Shown here in pieces: positions 15,921 to 24,872 of a stretch of 64,000 bases of DNA. This DNA is from Candidatus Gemmiger faecavium. Lineage in GTDB: Bacteria; Bacillota; Clostridia; Oscillospirales; Ruminococcaceae. Positions within the stretch are counted from its first letter, which is position 1, and the number at the start of each line of letters is the position of its first letter. The stretch spans positions 62,001 through 126,000 of the forward strand of contig DXFO01000040.1 of NCBI GenBank assembly GCA_019114415.1, given 5' to 3'. The position numbers and the translations under genes were made by a program. Under the pieces are notes generated by a model. It saw only the letters and a list, made by a program, of their open reading frames with translations. It did no database searches and was not told the DNA's origin.

Positions 15921-18521
15921 ATGAAAAGGCTGGTCATCGGGATATTGGCCCACGTGGACTCGGGCAAGACAACGCTGAGCGAGGCGATGCTCTACCACGC
16001 GGGGGCGCTGCGCAAGCTGGGACGGGTGGACCACCGGGACGCTTTTCTGGACACCGACGCCCTGGAACGGGCCAGAGGCATCACCATTTTTGCCAAGCAG
16101 GCGGTGCTGCGCCTGCCGGATACCGAGATCACCCTGCTGGACACCCCCGGCCACGTGGACTTTTCCGCCGAGGCCGAGCGTGCCCTGCAGGTCATGGATT
16201 ACGCGGTGCTGGTCATCAGCGGCACCGACGGCGTCCAGAGCCATACCGAGACGCTCTGGCGGCTTTTGGAGCGCTACCGGGTGCCGGTGTTCGTCTTTGT
16301 GAACAAGATGGACCTGGCGGGGGCCGACCGCGCCCTGCGCCTGGCCGAGCTGCGCCGCCGGTTCGGGGACGGCTGCGTCGACCTCACCGACCCCGCCTGC
16401 GCCGACGACCTGGCCCTCTGCAATGAGGAACTGCTGGAGACCGTCACCGAGGGCAAAACGCCCACCCAGGACCAGCTGGCCGCGGCCATTGCCCGGCGGG
16501 AGGTCTTTCCCTGTTATTTCGGCGCGGCCCTGCGCCTGGACGGGGTGGACACCCTCACCGATGCCCTGGATACCCTCACCCGGCAGCCGGAGGCCCCGGC
16601 GGAATTCGGCGCCCGAATCTTCAAGGTCACCCGGGACGACACCGGCACCCGCCTGACCTGGCTGAAGGTGACAGGCGGGGAGCTCAACGTCAAGGACGAG
16701 CTGTCCTCCCGCCCCGACGCCCGTACCCCCTGGCAGGGCAAGGCCGACCAGCTGCGGCTCTACTCGGGGGCCAAGTTCCAGCCCATCAGCAAGGCGCTGC
16801 CGGGGGCGGTCTGCGCGGTGACGGGGCTGACCGACACCTACCCCGGAGAAGGCCTGGGCTTTGAACCCGATGCTGCCGCCCCCGCCCTGGAACCGGTTTT
16901 GCGCTACCATGTGCAGCTGCCGGAGACCTGCGACGTCCACACCGCCCTGCGCCAGCTGCGGGAACTGGAACAGGAGGACCCTCTGCTCCACGTGGTATGG
17001 GATGAGCGGCTGGGGGAGGTCCATCTGCAGCTCATGGGCGAGGTGCAGATGGAGATTTTGCAAAGCCTGCTGAAACGCCGCTTCGGGCTGGAAGTGACCT
17101 TTGACGAGGGCGGCATCCTTTATAAAGAGACCATCCGCACCCGGGTGGAGGGCGTGGGCCATTACGAGCCCCTGCGCCACTATGCCGAGGTGCATCTGCT
17201 GCTGGAACCCGGCGAGCCGGGCAGCGGCATCCGGTTGGATTCCTCCTGCCGGGAGGACGCCCTGGCCGTCAACTGGCAGCGGCTGATCCTGACGCACCTG
17301 GCGGAAAAGACCCATCTCGGCCCCCTGACCGGCGCGCCCCTCACCGATGTCCATATCACCCTGGCATCCGGCCGGGCGCACCCCAAGCACACCGAGGGCG
17401 GGGACTTCCGCCAGGCCACCTACCGGGCGGTACGGCAGGGCCTGCGCACCGCCCAGGCGGCGGAGGGCTGCGTGCTGCTGGAACCCTGGTATGAGTTCAA
17501 GCTCCGCCTGCCCCAGGAAAACGTGGGCCGCGCCCTGGCGGATATGCCCCGCCTCTGCGCCGAGTTTGAAGCCCCCCTGTCCGAGGGGGAGACGGCGGTC
17601 CTTTCCGGCAAAGCTCCTGTCTCGGAACTGCGGGGCTATGCCCGGGAGGTGGCGGCCTACACCCGGGGCCGGGGCCAGCTGACCTGCCTGCCCTGCGGTT
17701 ACGCACCCTGCCATAACGCCGAGGAGGTCATCGCCGCCGCAGGCTACGACGCCGACGCCGATACCGATAACACCGCCGACTCGGTGTTCTGCTCCCACGG
17801 GGCGGGGTACAACGTCCGCTGGGATGAGGTCCCCAGCCATATGCACCTGCCCAGCGTGCTGGACCGGGATACCCGCATGGCCCAGAGCCGGGCGCAGGAG
17901 GGCGACCGCAGCGCCCGCGCCGCCCGGGCGGCGGCCTACCGGGGGACCCTGGCCGAGGACAAGGAACTCATGGCCATTTTTGAGCGCACCTACGGTCCCA
18001 TCCGCAGGGATGCCCGCCAGGCCATGCGCCCGGTGAAAAAGCAGCCGCTCGCCCCGACTACGCCCCAGACCCCCGCCGCGCCCCGGCCCGAAGGTCCGGA
18101 GCATCTTCTGGTGGACGGCTACAATGTGATTTTCGCCTGGGACGATCTGAAAGCCCTGGCTGCCGACAATCTGGACGCGGCCCGGCGCAGGCTCATGGAC
18201 ATTCTCTGCAACTATGCGGGCTACCGCAAATGCGTGCCCATTCTGGTGTTCGACGCCTACAAGGTCAAGGGCGGCAGCCGGGAAGTGGAAAAATACCACA
18301 ACCTCTACGTCGTCTATACCAAAGAAGCCGAGACCGCCGATATGTACATTGAGAAAGCCACCCACGAGATCGCCAAACAGTACCGCACCCGTGTGGTCAC
18401 CTCCGACGGGGCGGAACAGCTCATTATCCTGGGCAACGGTGCTCTGCGGGTGTCCTCCGGGGCGTTTCTGGAGGAAGTCCGCGCCGTGGAGGCCGAGATC
18501 CGGGAATTCCTGACCCAGTAA
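15921..18521 (+). CDS. TetM/EF-G-like ribosomal GTPase fused to a Rae1/YacP-type NYN domain
   Basis: An 866-residue protein. Residues 1 to about 640 match the ribosomal-protection/EF-G translational GTPases: G1 AHVDSGKT (10-17), G3 DTPGH (74-78), G4 NKMD (128-131), then EF-G-like domains II-V. Residues about 728-866 form a NYN (PIN-like) domain closely resembling B. subtilis Rae1/YacP: LLVDGYNVIFAW, VFDAYKVKGG, TKEAETADMYIEK, TSDGAEQ. Rae1 is known to enter the ribosomal A site and cut mRNA, and TetM/EF-G factors bind the same site, so one protein may both sense stalled ribosomes and cleave the message. The start at 15921 has GGGAAGGAACAGG upstream; a longer in-frame reading crosses the promoter. 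An Ala/Pro-rich linker joins the halves. Tetracycline resistance cannot be claimed from sequence. Confidence 0.88.
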   Translation: MKRLVIGILAHVDSGKTTLSEAMLYHAGALRKLGRVDHRDAFLDTDALERARGITIFAKQAVLRLPDTEITLLDTPGHVDFSAEAERALQVMDYAVLVISGTDGVQSHTETLWRLLERYRVPVFVFVNKMDLAGADRALRLAELRRRFGDGCVDLTDPACADDLALCNEELLETVTEGKTPTQDQLAAAIARREVFPCYFGAALRLDGVDTLTDALDTLTRQPEAPAEFGARIFKVTRDDTGTRLTWLKVTGGELNVKDELSSRPDARTPWQGKADQLRLYSGAKFQPISKALPGAVCAVTGLTDTYPGEGLGFEPDAAAPALEPVLRYHVQLPETCDVHTALRQLRELEQEDPLLHVVWDERLGEVHLQLMGEVQMEILQSLLKRRFGLEVTFDEGGILYKETIRTRVEGVGHYEPLRHYAEVHLLLEPGEPGSGIRLDSSCREDALAVNWQRLILTHLAEKTHLGPLTGAPLTDVHITLASGRAHPKHTEGGDFRQATYRAVRQGLRTAQAAEGCVLLEPWYEFKLRLPQENVGRALADMPRLCAEFEAPLSEGETAVLSGKAPVSELRGYAREVAAYTRGRGQLTCLPCGYAPCHNAEEVIAAAGYDADADTDNTADSVFCSHGAGYNVRWDEVPSHMHLPSVLDRDTRMAQSRAQEGDRSARAARAAAYRGTLAEDKELMAIFERTYGPIRRDARQAMRPVKKQPLAPTTPQTPAAPRPEGPEHLLVDGYNVIFAWDDLKALAADNLDAARRRLMDILCNYAGYRKCVPILVFDAYKVKGGSREVEKYHNLYVVYTKEAETADMYIEKATHEIAKQYRTRVVTSDGAEQLIILGNGALRVSSGAFLEEVRAVEAEIREFLTQ

Positions 18522-18533
18522 GTACCGTAAAGC

Positions 18534-18575
18534 AAACAAACCGCAGAGCCGGGCAGGCTCTGCGGTTTGTTTTTG
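18534..18575. terminator. bidirectional terminator
   Basis: AAACAAACCGCAGAGCC and its complement around a 5-base loop, flanked by A and T runs. It ends both the GTPase-NYN gene and the convergent symporter gene. Confidence 0.93.
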
Positions 18576-18587
18576 GGGAGAAACGGA

Positions 18588-19925
18588 TTATTTGCCTTTA
18601 TGGATGCGGACCACCAGCCCGGATAGGGCCAGCAGACCGATGAGGTTGGGGATGACCATCAGGCCGTTGAAGAAGTCGGAGAGCTTCCAGACCAGATCGA
18701 CCTTGAGGGCGGAACCCACCAGCACAAAGATGACCACGATGGTGCTGTACACCGGCAGCAGCTTTTTGCCGAACAGGACCTTGAAGTTGACCTCGCCGAA
18801 GAAGTACCAGCCGATGATGGTGGAGAAGGCGAAGAACAGCATGCAGATGGCAATGAACACATCACCAAAGGCGCCGAAGGACTGGTTGAAGGCGCCCTGG
18901 GTCAGGGCGGTGCCCTCCAGACCGGTGGGGATGAGACCCGAGGTGATGACCACCAGGGCGGTCAGGGTCAGGATGACGAAGGTGTCGAAGAAAACGCCGA
19001 TCATGGCAATGATGCCCTGATCCTGGGGCTTGTCCACCTTGGCAAGAGCATGGGCGTGGGGGGTAGAGCCCATACCGGCTTCGTTGGAGAAGAGGCCGCG
19101 GGCCACGCCGTAACGCATGGCTTCCCGCACGGTCACGCCGGCAACGCCGCCCGCAATGGCCTGGGGCTCAAAGGCCAGCACAAAGATCTGGGCAAAGGCG
19201 TCGGGGATCAGGTTCCAGCGCATGACCAGAATGATCAGGCAGCCGATGATGTAAAACACCGCCATGGCGGGGACCAGCTTTTCGGTGACGGAAGCCAGAC
19301 GCTTGACGCCGCCCAGGAAGATGAAGGCCGCGATGATGGCGACGACCACGCCCACAGCCAGCTTGTTGACGCCGAAGGCATTGTGGAAGGCATCGCTGAT
19401 GGAGTTGGACTGGACCATGTTGCCCATGAAGCCCAGAGCCAGCACGATGGCCACCGAGAAGAATCCGGCCAGGAACTTGCCGAACTTGCCTTTGAACGCG
19501 GCCCGGATGTAGTAGGCGGGGCCGCCGGTGACCTGGCCGTCCACGGTGGTCTTGAAGGTCTGGGCCAGAATGGCCTCGGCATAGATGGTGGCCATGCCGA
19601 AGAAGGCGGACATCCACATCCAGAAGATGGCGCCGGGGCCGCCGCCCGCCAGAGCGGTGGCGCAGCCGGTGATGTTGCCGGTGCCTACCTGGGCCGCTAC
19701 GGCGGTGGTCAGTGCCTGGAAGGAACTCATGCCGTCCTTGCCGGCCGCTTTACCGTGGAGGTTGAACCCGCTGAACATGTCCCGCAGACCGTGACCGAAC
19801 TTGAAGATCTGCACAAAGCCCAGACGGATGGTGAAGTAGATGCCGGTGCCGCACAGCAAAAACAACAGGATGTTGTTCCACAAAAAGTCGCTGGCCGCGC
19901 TGACCAGTTGAGTAAATGCTTCCAT
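18588..19925 (-). CDS. AGCS-family sodium:alanine/glycine symporter
   Basis: A 445-residue integral membrane protein with about ten helices. AGCS signatures are SFQALTTAVAAQVGTGNITG (substrate/sodium site region), GGPGAIFWMWMSAFFGMATIYAEA, GGPAYYIR and NEAGMGSTPHAHALAK. It imports small neutral amino acids with Na+. I chose the ATG at 19925 (MEAFTQL); a GTG three codons upstream (19934) is equally open and the ribosome site is weak for both. The gene stands alone between a terminator and its own promoter. Confidence 0.93.
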   Translation of the reverse strand: MEAFTQLVSAASDFLWNNILLFLLCGTGIYFTIRLGFVQIFKFGHGLRDMFSGFNLHGKAAGKDGMSSFQALTTAVAAQVGTGNITGCATALAGGGPGAIFWMWMSAFFGMATIYAEAILAQTFKTTVDGQVTGGPAYYIRAAFKGKFGKFLAGFFSVAIVLALGFMGNMVQSNSISDAFHNAFGVNKLAVGVVVAIIAAFIFLGGVKRLASVTEKLVPAMAVFYIIGCLIILVMRWNLIPDAFAQIFVLAFEPQAIAGGVAGVTVREAMRYGVARGLFSNEAGMGSTPHAHALAKVDKPQDQGIIAMIGVFFDTFVILTLTALVVITSGLIPTGLEGTALTQGAFNQSFGAFGDVFIAICMLFFAFSTIIGWYFFGEVNFKVLFGKKLLPVYSTIVVIFVLVGSALKVDLVWKLSDFFNGLMVIPNLIGLLALSGLVVRIHKGK

Positions 19926-20026
19926 GTTTCCCACTCACTTTCTAATTTGCTGGCCGTTCCCGTACCGCAGGGGAAACGGCTTCCCCCGCCGCTCAAATGC
20001 CTTTCAGATGCGGCGCGTTGAAACCT

Positions 20027-20055
20027 AGGGTATCATGTTTCTTTTGTAAAGTCAA
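20027..20055 (-). promoter_or_regulatory. putative symporter promoter (minus strand)
   Basis: On the minus strand: TTGACT (20055-20050), 17-base spacer, TACCCT (20032-20027). The -10 is imperfect. The roughly 95-base leader holds a GGGGGAA/TTTCCCC hairpin without a T run. Confidence 0.45.
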
Positions 20056-20081
20056 GTGTACGTGTGCGGCGTACAGCCTGC

Positions 20082-20110
20082 TTGCAAAGGTGCAGGGGAT
20101 GTGGTATCAT
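20082..20110 (+). promoter_or_regulatory. promoter of the small zinc-ribbon membrane protein
   Basis: TTGCAA (20082-20087), 17-base spacer, TATCAT (20105-20110) preceded by TGG. The start codon is 50 bases downstream. Confidence 0.55.
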
Positions 20111-20159
20111 CAGAAAAAACAGCGGAATCTGTGGAAAAAGTACAGGGAGGCGTGGAATT

Positions 20160-20582
20160 ATGAAAAGCATCAAACCCGGACGCGGCCATTCCGCCATGGA
20201 GGGCGTCGCCGGTATTTTCGTTGTGATTTTTGGAATCATCTGGACAGTGCTGGCCTTTTCCATCACCCAATCGGCGGGCATCATTGGGGTGATCTTCCCG
20301 TTGTTCGGCGTGGCCTTTGTGGCTCTGGGCGTGGTGCGCACGGTCTACTCCCTGCGCAACGCCTTCGGGGAAAACCGTCATTCGGAGTACGACATCACCG
20401 AGGACGGGGAGGAACCGGACCCCTTTGACCCCCGCAACGCGGACCGGGAGGACATGTACCGCGGTGCTGCCCCTCATTCCCAGACCCCGCCGCCTTCGGA
20501 GGGCGGGTTCTGCCCCTACTGCGGCGCGCCGGTCCAGGCCGACTACGAGTTCTGCCGCCGCTGCGGCAAACGGCTGTCCTGA
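20160..20582 (+). CDS. small membrane protein with C-terminal zinc ribbon, unknown function
   Basis: A 140-residue protein with two hydrophobic helices (about residues 16-37 and 43-62), an acidic linker and a C-terminal zinc ribbon: CPYCG...CRRCGKRL with four cysteines about 15 residues apart. The linker is rich in Asp, Glu and Pro. The ATG at 20160 has an AGGGAGG site; a longer in-frame reading begins in the promoter. It is monocistronic. Zinc-ribbon plus membrane-anchor proteins are common in Firmicutes and poorly understood; I do not assign a function. Confidence 0.75.
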   Translation: MKSIKPGRGHSAMEGVAGIFVVIFGIIWTVLAFSITQSAGIIGVIFPLFGVAFVALGVVRTVYSLRNAFGENRHSEYDITEDGEEPDPFDPRNADREDMYRGAAPHSQTPPPSEGGFCPYCGAPVQADYEFCRRCGKRLS

Positions 20583-20610
20583 CGGGACGGCATCCATCCT
20601 GACAAAAACA

Positions 20611-20652
20611 CAGCGCCCCGCCGGGAAACAAAGCCCGGCGGGGCGCTGTTTG
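20611..20652. terminator. bidirectional terminator
   Basis: CAGCGCCCCGCCGGG pairs perfectly with CCCGGCGGGGCGCTG over a short A-rich loop, flanked by ACAAAAACA and TTTGT. It serves the zinc-ribbon gene and the convergent ABC operon. Confidence 0.9.
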
Positions 20653-20684
20653 TCATATGGGAAAAAGGAATCCGTGGGACGGTG

Positions 20685-22508
20685 TCATCCCGCGCTGGCG
20701 TCCTCAAACTGGGCGCGGTAGAGGGCGCAGTAAGCGCCGCCTTTGGCCAGCAGCTCGGCGTGGGTGCCCTGCTCGGCCACGCAGCCATTCTGCAAAAGCA
20801 GGATCTGGTCGGCGTTCTGGATGGTGGACAGCCGGTGGGCAATGACAAAGCAGGTGCGGCCCTGCATCAGGGTCAGCATGGCTTTCTGGATACGCTGCTC
20901 GGTGGCGGTGTCCACGTTGGAGGTGGCCTCGTCCAGGATGAGCATGGGCGCGTCCAGCAGCATGGCCCGGGCAATGGTCAACAGCTGGCGCTGACCTTTG
21001 GAGATGTTCGCGCCGCCGTCCTGCAATACCGTGTCGTAGCCGTTGGGCAGGGACAGGATAAAGCGGTGGATGTGGGCGGCCCGTGCGGCATCCATGACCT
21101 CCTGCCGGGTGACGCCGGGCTTGCCGTAGGCCAGGTTTTCGTAAATGGTACCGGTGAACAGCCAGGTATCCTGCAATACCATGGAGTAAGCCCGCCGCAG
21201 GCTGGCCCTTGTCAGGGTGCGGATGTCGTGGCCGTCCACCATGATGGTGCCGCCGTCGGGATCATAGAACCGCATGAGCAGGTTGATGATGGTGGTTTTG
21301 CCTGCGCCGGTGGGGCCGACCACGGCGATGGTCTGGCCGGGCCGGGCGGTTAGGTTCAGCCCGTGCAGCACCGGCCGGTCGGGGGTATAGCCGAAGTCCA
21401 CCCCGGTGAGGGTGACTTCTCCCCGGACGGAGGCAGGATCAAGGACGCTGGCGTCGGGTGCGTCGGGGGCTTCCTCCGGTTCGTCCAGCAGGGTAAAGAC
21501 GCGCTCCGCCGCGGCCAGCGTAGACTGGAGCTCGCTGAACAGATTGGCGAACTCGTTGATGGGCCCCGAGAACTTGCGGGAGTACAGAACAAAGGAGGAC
21601 ACGCTGCCCAGGGAGATCCATCCCGCCATGTACAGCACCGCGCCCAGCGTGCTGACCAGTGCCAGCGACAGGTTGTTGATGAACCCCACCGAGGGTCCCG
21701 TCATGCTGGCAAAGCAATCGGCGCGGTAGTTGGCCGTACAGGCCCGGACATTCTTTTCGTCAAAGCGGTCGAGAAAGACCTTGCCCCGGCCATAGGCCCG
21801 GATGGTCTCCAGGCCGCCGGTCATCTCCTCGGCGTAGCCGTTCAGCTCGCCCAGAGCGGCAGAGCGGTCCCGGTAGAGGGGGCGCACCTTCCGCGCCCGG
21901 TAGCGGGTGAACAGGATGGACGCCGGGATGGTGATGAGAAAGGGCAGAAACAGCACTGGGGAGATGGTCAGCATCATGAAAAAGGAACCCACCACCGTCA
22001 AAAGGTTGGTCATCATCTGGATCAGGTCGGTGGACAGCATGGTGCTGATGGTGTCGATATCGTAGGACAGAACGCTCAGAGCGTCGCCGATGGCGTGGCT
22101 GTCGTAAAAGCGCACGGGCAGGCGCATCAGGTGCTCAAAAACGTCCCGGCGCAGCCGGTAGACCACGTCCCGGGCAATGCGCACCATGAGGGCGGCCAGC
22201 AGGTAACTCAATGCCGCCGACACAAGATAGGCAATGAGCATCCACTTGGCATAGTACAGCACCGCGTCAAAATCCACCTGGCCCGTGCCGGGGCGCAGGG
22301 CGTCCACGGCGTAACCGCTGAGTTTGGGACCCACCAGGGCCAGCAGGTTGCTGGCAACGCTGATCAGGATGGCCAGCAGCACCAGCCAACGGGACTTTGC
22401 CAGATACTTCCACAGCCGTTTCAGGATCACGGCGGCGTTCTGTTTAGGGCGTTCAAAGGATTTCCCGCCGCCACCGGCGGGACCGCCCAGACCTTTGCTT
22501 TCTCTCAT
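20685..22508 (-). CDS. heterodimeric ABC exporter subunit with degenerate signature motif
   Basis: A 607-residue half-transporter: a cytoplasmic N-terminus, six helices (about 40-330), and a nucleotide-binding domain with Walker A GPTGAGKTT, Walker B MLILDEATSNVD (catalytic Glu present) and H loop VIAHRLSTI. Its signature is the aberrant ISKGQRQ rather than LSGGQ. Together with its upstream partner this gives one canonical and one degenerate ATP site, as in BmrCD/TM287-288 exporters. The ATG at 22508 is one base after the partner stop; the N-terminal extension to 22541 would overlap that gene. Likely a drug or lipid exporter, under MarR control. Confidence 0.92.
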   Translation of the reverse strand: MRESKGLGGPAGGGGKSFERPKQNAAVILKRLWKYLAKSRWLVLLAILISVASNLLALVGPKLSGYAVDALRPGTGQVDFDAVLYYAKWMLIAYLVSAALSYLLAALMVRIARDVVYRLRRDVFEHLMRLPVRFYDSHAIGDALSVLSYDIDTISTMLSTDLIQMMTNLLTVVGSFFMMLTISPVLFLPFLITIPASILFTRYRARKVRPLYRDRSAALGELNGYAEEMTGGLETIRAYGRGKVFLDRFDEKNVRACTANYRADCFASMTGPSVGFINNLSLALVSTLGAVLYMAGWISLGSVSSFVLYSRKFSGPINEFANLFSELQSTLAAAERVFTLLDEPEEAPDAPDASVLDPASVRGEVTLTGVDFGYTPDRPVLHGLNLTARPGQTIAVVGPTGAGKTTIINLLMRFYDPDGGTIMVDGHDIRTLTRASLRRAYSMVLQDTWLFTGTIYENLAYGKPGVTRQEVMDAARAAHIHRFILSLPNGYDTVLQDGGANISKGQRQLLTIARAMLLDAPMLILDEATSNVDTATEQRIQKAMLTLMQGRTCFVIAHRLSTIQNADQILLLQNGCVAEQGTHAELLAKGGAYCALYRAQFEDASAG

Positions 22509-22509
22509 G

Positions 22510-24216
22510 TCATTCCACCTCCCCCATCTGTGCCTCGGCAATGGTGCGGTAGGCCGGGCAGTTCTGCATCAGCTCTTCATGCCGCCCCTGACCGATGACG
22601 CAACCTTCGTCCAGCATAAGGATGCAGTCGGCGTGTCGGATGGCGCTGACCCGCTGGGCCACAATGACCTTGGTCACGCCGGCAAATTCGTGAGCCAGCG
22701 CCCGGCGCAGGGCGGCGTCGGTCTTGTAATCCAAGGCCGAGGAACTGTCGTCCAGAATCAGAATTTCAGGGCTGCCCGCCATGGCCCGGGACAGCAATAC
22801 CCGCTGCTTCTGGCCGCCGGAAAGGTCGGAACCCCGGGCGGCAATGTGTCCGTCCAGACCGCCGGGGCGGGTCTCGATAAACTCCGCCTGGGCGTTCTGC
22901 GCCGCTTTTTGCAGGGCATCCCGGCCCAGATCCCGGCCGAAATCAATGTTGTCCGCCAGGGTCCCGCCAAAGAGGAAGTCGTTCTGGAACACCACGCCGA
23001 ACATTTTGTGCAGTTCCTGGGCGGGGATGCTGCGCAGGTCCCGGCCGTGGATCAGGATGCGCCCCGCGTCCGGGTCATAGGCCCGCAGCAGCAGGCGGAG
23101 CAGAGTGGATTTTCCGCAGCCCGTGGGGCCGATGATGCCCAGGGTCTGCCCCGGCTGAAGGGAGAAACTTACATTGTACAGATCTTTTTCCGCCTTGCCG
23201 TAGGAAAAGCTGACTCCCTCAAAGGCGATGTGGGCGTCGTCCGGGGCGCGGGGGATGGGCAGGACTTCCATATCGGAAGGCGCCTGAAGGACCTCGGCCA
23301 CCCGGCGGCCGCTGGCAATGCCCTTGGACAGCATGACAAAAATGCGGGAGACCATCATCAGGGCGTTGAGGATCATGGTGAAGTAGCTCAGAAAGGCAAT
23401 GATGGCGCCGGGTTGGCTGGACCCCGCGTTGACCCGCAGGGCGCCCACCACGATGACGCCGGTCAGCCCCGCGTTGAGGATGGCGTTGATGAGCGGGTTG
23501 GTGGCATTCATCAAAAGGCCGGCGCGGTATTCCCGGTCAGCGGTCTCCCGGTTGGCACGGTCGAAGCGCTCGCTCTCGTAGCTGACCTTGGACAGGGCCT
23601 GGATGACACGGATGCCAGCCATGCTCTCCTGGGCGCGGCGGACCATGCCGTCCACGGCGGTCTGGGTGGAGGTATACAGGCGGATGCCCTGGCGGGACAG
23701 TGCCCACACCCCCGCCACCATAAAGGGCAGAGGCAATACCAGCACGTAGGCCAGAACCGGGTCCAAAAACAGGGTCATGGCCACGCCGCCCAGCAGCATG
23801 ATGGGGGCGCGCACCGCCATGCGCTGCATGCGGTCGATCATTTCATGGATGTGGTAGGTGTCCGACGTCAGGCGGGAGATCAGCGACGGCGTGGTGAAGC
23901 CGTCCACCTGTGCGCTGGAAAGCCCCAGCACCCGGCGGAACAGATCAAACCGGATGCGCTGGGTGACCTGACGGGAGATGCCCGTGGACATGCGGTTGGC
24001 AATGATGTTGAACACAAGCCCCGCCGCGGCGCACAGAACCATCCCGCCGCCCCACAGCAGAATGGCGTCCATCTGCTTTGCGGGCACGAACTCATCCAGA
24101 ATGACCTGAAGCATCCAGGGCAGCATCAGCTCGGCCAGGGTGCCAAGGACTTTGATGACCATCTCCAGGGCAATGGCAGCCCGGAAGGGCATCAAATAGG
24201 AGAAAATGCGTTTCAT
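22510..24216 (-). CDS. heterodimeric ABC exporter subunit with degenerate Walker B and H loop
   Basis: A 568-residue half-transporter with six helices and a nucleotide-binding domain: Walker A GPTGCGKST, normal signature LSGGQKQR, but Walker B ILILDDSSSALD (Asp for catalytic Glu) and Gln in place of the switch His (VIVAQRVSAI). These changes mark the non-hydrolysing site of asymmetric exporters and complement the broken signature of its partner. It follows the MarR gene by 46 bases and is translated just ahead of the partner. Confidence 0.92.
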   Translation of the reverse strand: MKRIFSYLMPFRAAIALEMVIKVLGTLAELMLPWMLQVILDEFVPAKQMDAILLWGGGMVLCAAAGLVFNIIANRMSTGISRQVTQRIRFDLFRRVLGLSSAQVDGFTTPSLISRLTSDTYHIHEMIDRMQRMAVRAPIMLLGGVAMTLFLDPVLAYVLVLPLPFMVAGVWALSRQGIRLYTSTQTAVDGMVRRAQESMAGIRVIQALSKVSYESERFDRANRETADREYRAGLLMNATNPLINAILNAGLTGVIVVGALRVNAGSSQPGAIIAFLSYFTMILNALMMVSRIFVMLSKGIASGRRVAEVLQAPSDMEVLPIPRAPDDAHIAFEGVSFSYGKAEKDLYNVSFSLQPGQTLGIIGPTGCGKSTLLRLLLRAYDPDAGRILIHGRDLRSIPAQELHKMFGVVFQNDFLFGGTLADNIDFGRDLGRDALQKAAQNAQAEFIETRPGGLDGHIAARGSDLSGGQKQRVLLSRAMAGSPEILILDDSSSALDYKTDAALRRALAHEFAGVTKVIVAQRVSAIRHADCILMLDEGCVIGQGRHEELMQNCPAYRTIAEAQMGEVE

Positions 24217-24262
24217 GAAATTCCTCCCCCCAAAATGACAGCGGGCAAAGGTCCCGCATCGG

Positions 24263-24685
24263 TCAGACGATCTCCTCGGCCCGGTCGGCCAGGCGGGCCA
24301 GCAGTTTGTCCAGGGCCTCCCGCTCGGTGTCGGTCATGCCCTCCAGCAGCAGGGCACGCCAGGTCTGCCGGGCTTTGCGCACAAGAGGCAAAACCTCCAG
24401 GGCTTTGTCGGTGGGGTAGACCTGGATGGCCCGCCGGTCACCGGTGCAGCGCTGCCGGGTGATGAACCCCGCGTCCTCCAGGGCGGTCATCTGCCGGGTG
24501 ACGCTGCTGCGGTTGACGTGCAGCTCCCGGGCGATCTGGTCCTGAGTGATGCCGGGCTTGCGGCATATAATGGGGATGTAAGCGCTCTGATAGGAACTAA
24601 GCCCTACGCTCTGCAAAGCCTCGTCCTGGTGGAGGTTGGCGCAGCGGGCAATGGTATTGATGTAACGCATGGTATGGTATTCCAT
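24263..24685 (-). CDS. MarR-family repressor of the ABC exporter operon
   Basis: A 140-residue winged-helix regulator: dimerisation helices at both ends, recognition region GITQDQIARELHVNRSSVTRQM (about 47-68), and a wing with RQRCTGDRRAIQVYPTDK. The ATG at 24685 has GGGAGG at good spacing; a further in-frame ATG at 24700 has none. First gene of a three-gene operon with the exporter pair. It likely represses its own promoter through the inverted repeats at 24705-24754 and lets go when a ligand binds. Confidence 0.9.
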   Translation of the reverse strand: MEYHTMRYINTIARCANLHQDEALQSVGLSSYQSAYIPIICRKPGITQDQIARELHVNRSSVTRQMTALEDAGFITRQRCTGDRRAIQVYPTDKALEVLPLVRKARQTWRALLLEGMTDTEREALDKLLARLADRAEEIV

Positions 24686-24704
24686 GACAGTGCCTCCCAT
24701 GAGA

Positions 24705-24766
24705 ATTGTTGCAACTTGAATTGTTGCGTCTGCAATAATTATGCACGCAACAATCCGATCTGTCAA
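24705..24766 (-). promoter_or_regulatory. MarR operon promoter with overlapping operator
   Basis: On the minus strand: TTGACA (24766-24761), 17-base spacer, CATAAT (24743-24738). A perfect 10-base inverted repeat (ATTGTTGCGT at 24720-24729 and its complement at 24745-24754) encloses the -10. A further ATTGTTGCAAC copy lies at 24705-24715. Binding by MarR would block polymerase, giving autorepression. Confidence 0.8.
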
Positions 24767-24821
24767 GATGCACCCATGGTTTCGGGCGGGAATCCCCGGA
24801 GCCATGGCTGCCGTATCCCCC

Positions 24822-24872
24822 TTGACAAGAGGGACAGCAGATGGTACACTAACGCTGTTAGCAAAGGCTAAC
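24822..24872 (+). promoter_or_regulatory. strong promoter with GTTAGC-N4-GCTAAC palindrome at the start site
   Basis: TTGACA (24822-24827), 17-base spacer, TACACT (24845-24850) preceded by TGG. The 16-base palindrome GTTAGCAAAGGCTAAC (24857-24872) sits 6 bases after the -10, over the transcription start, a repressor position. The half-site resembles DtxR/IdeR-type iron boxes, but the regulator is inferred. Confidence 0.75.

Noticed and set aside
15921..17850. plain tetracycline-resistance gene
   Set aside because: The GTPase part is TetM-like, but the C-terminal NYN fusion and lack of mobile context argue for a housekeeping ribosome factor; resistance cannot be inferred.
15777..18539. 920-codon open frame on the minus strand
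   Set aside because: Antisense shadow of the GTPase-NYN gene and its leader; Gly/Gln/His-rich with no motif.
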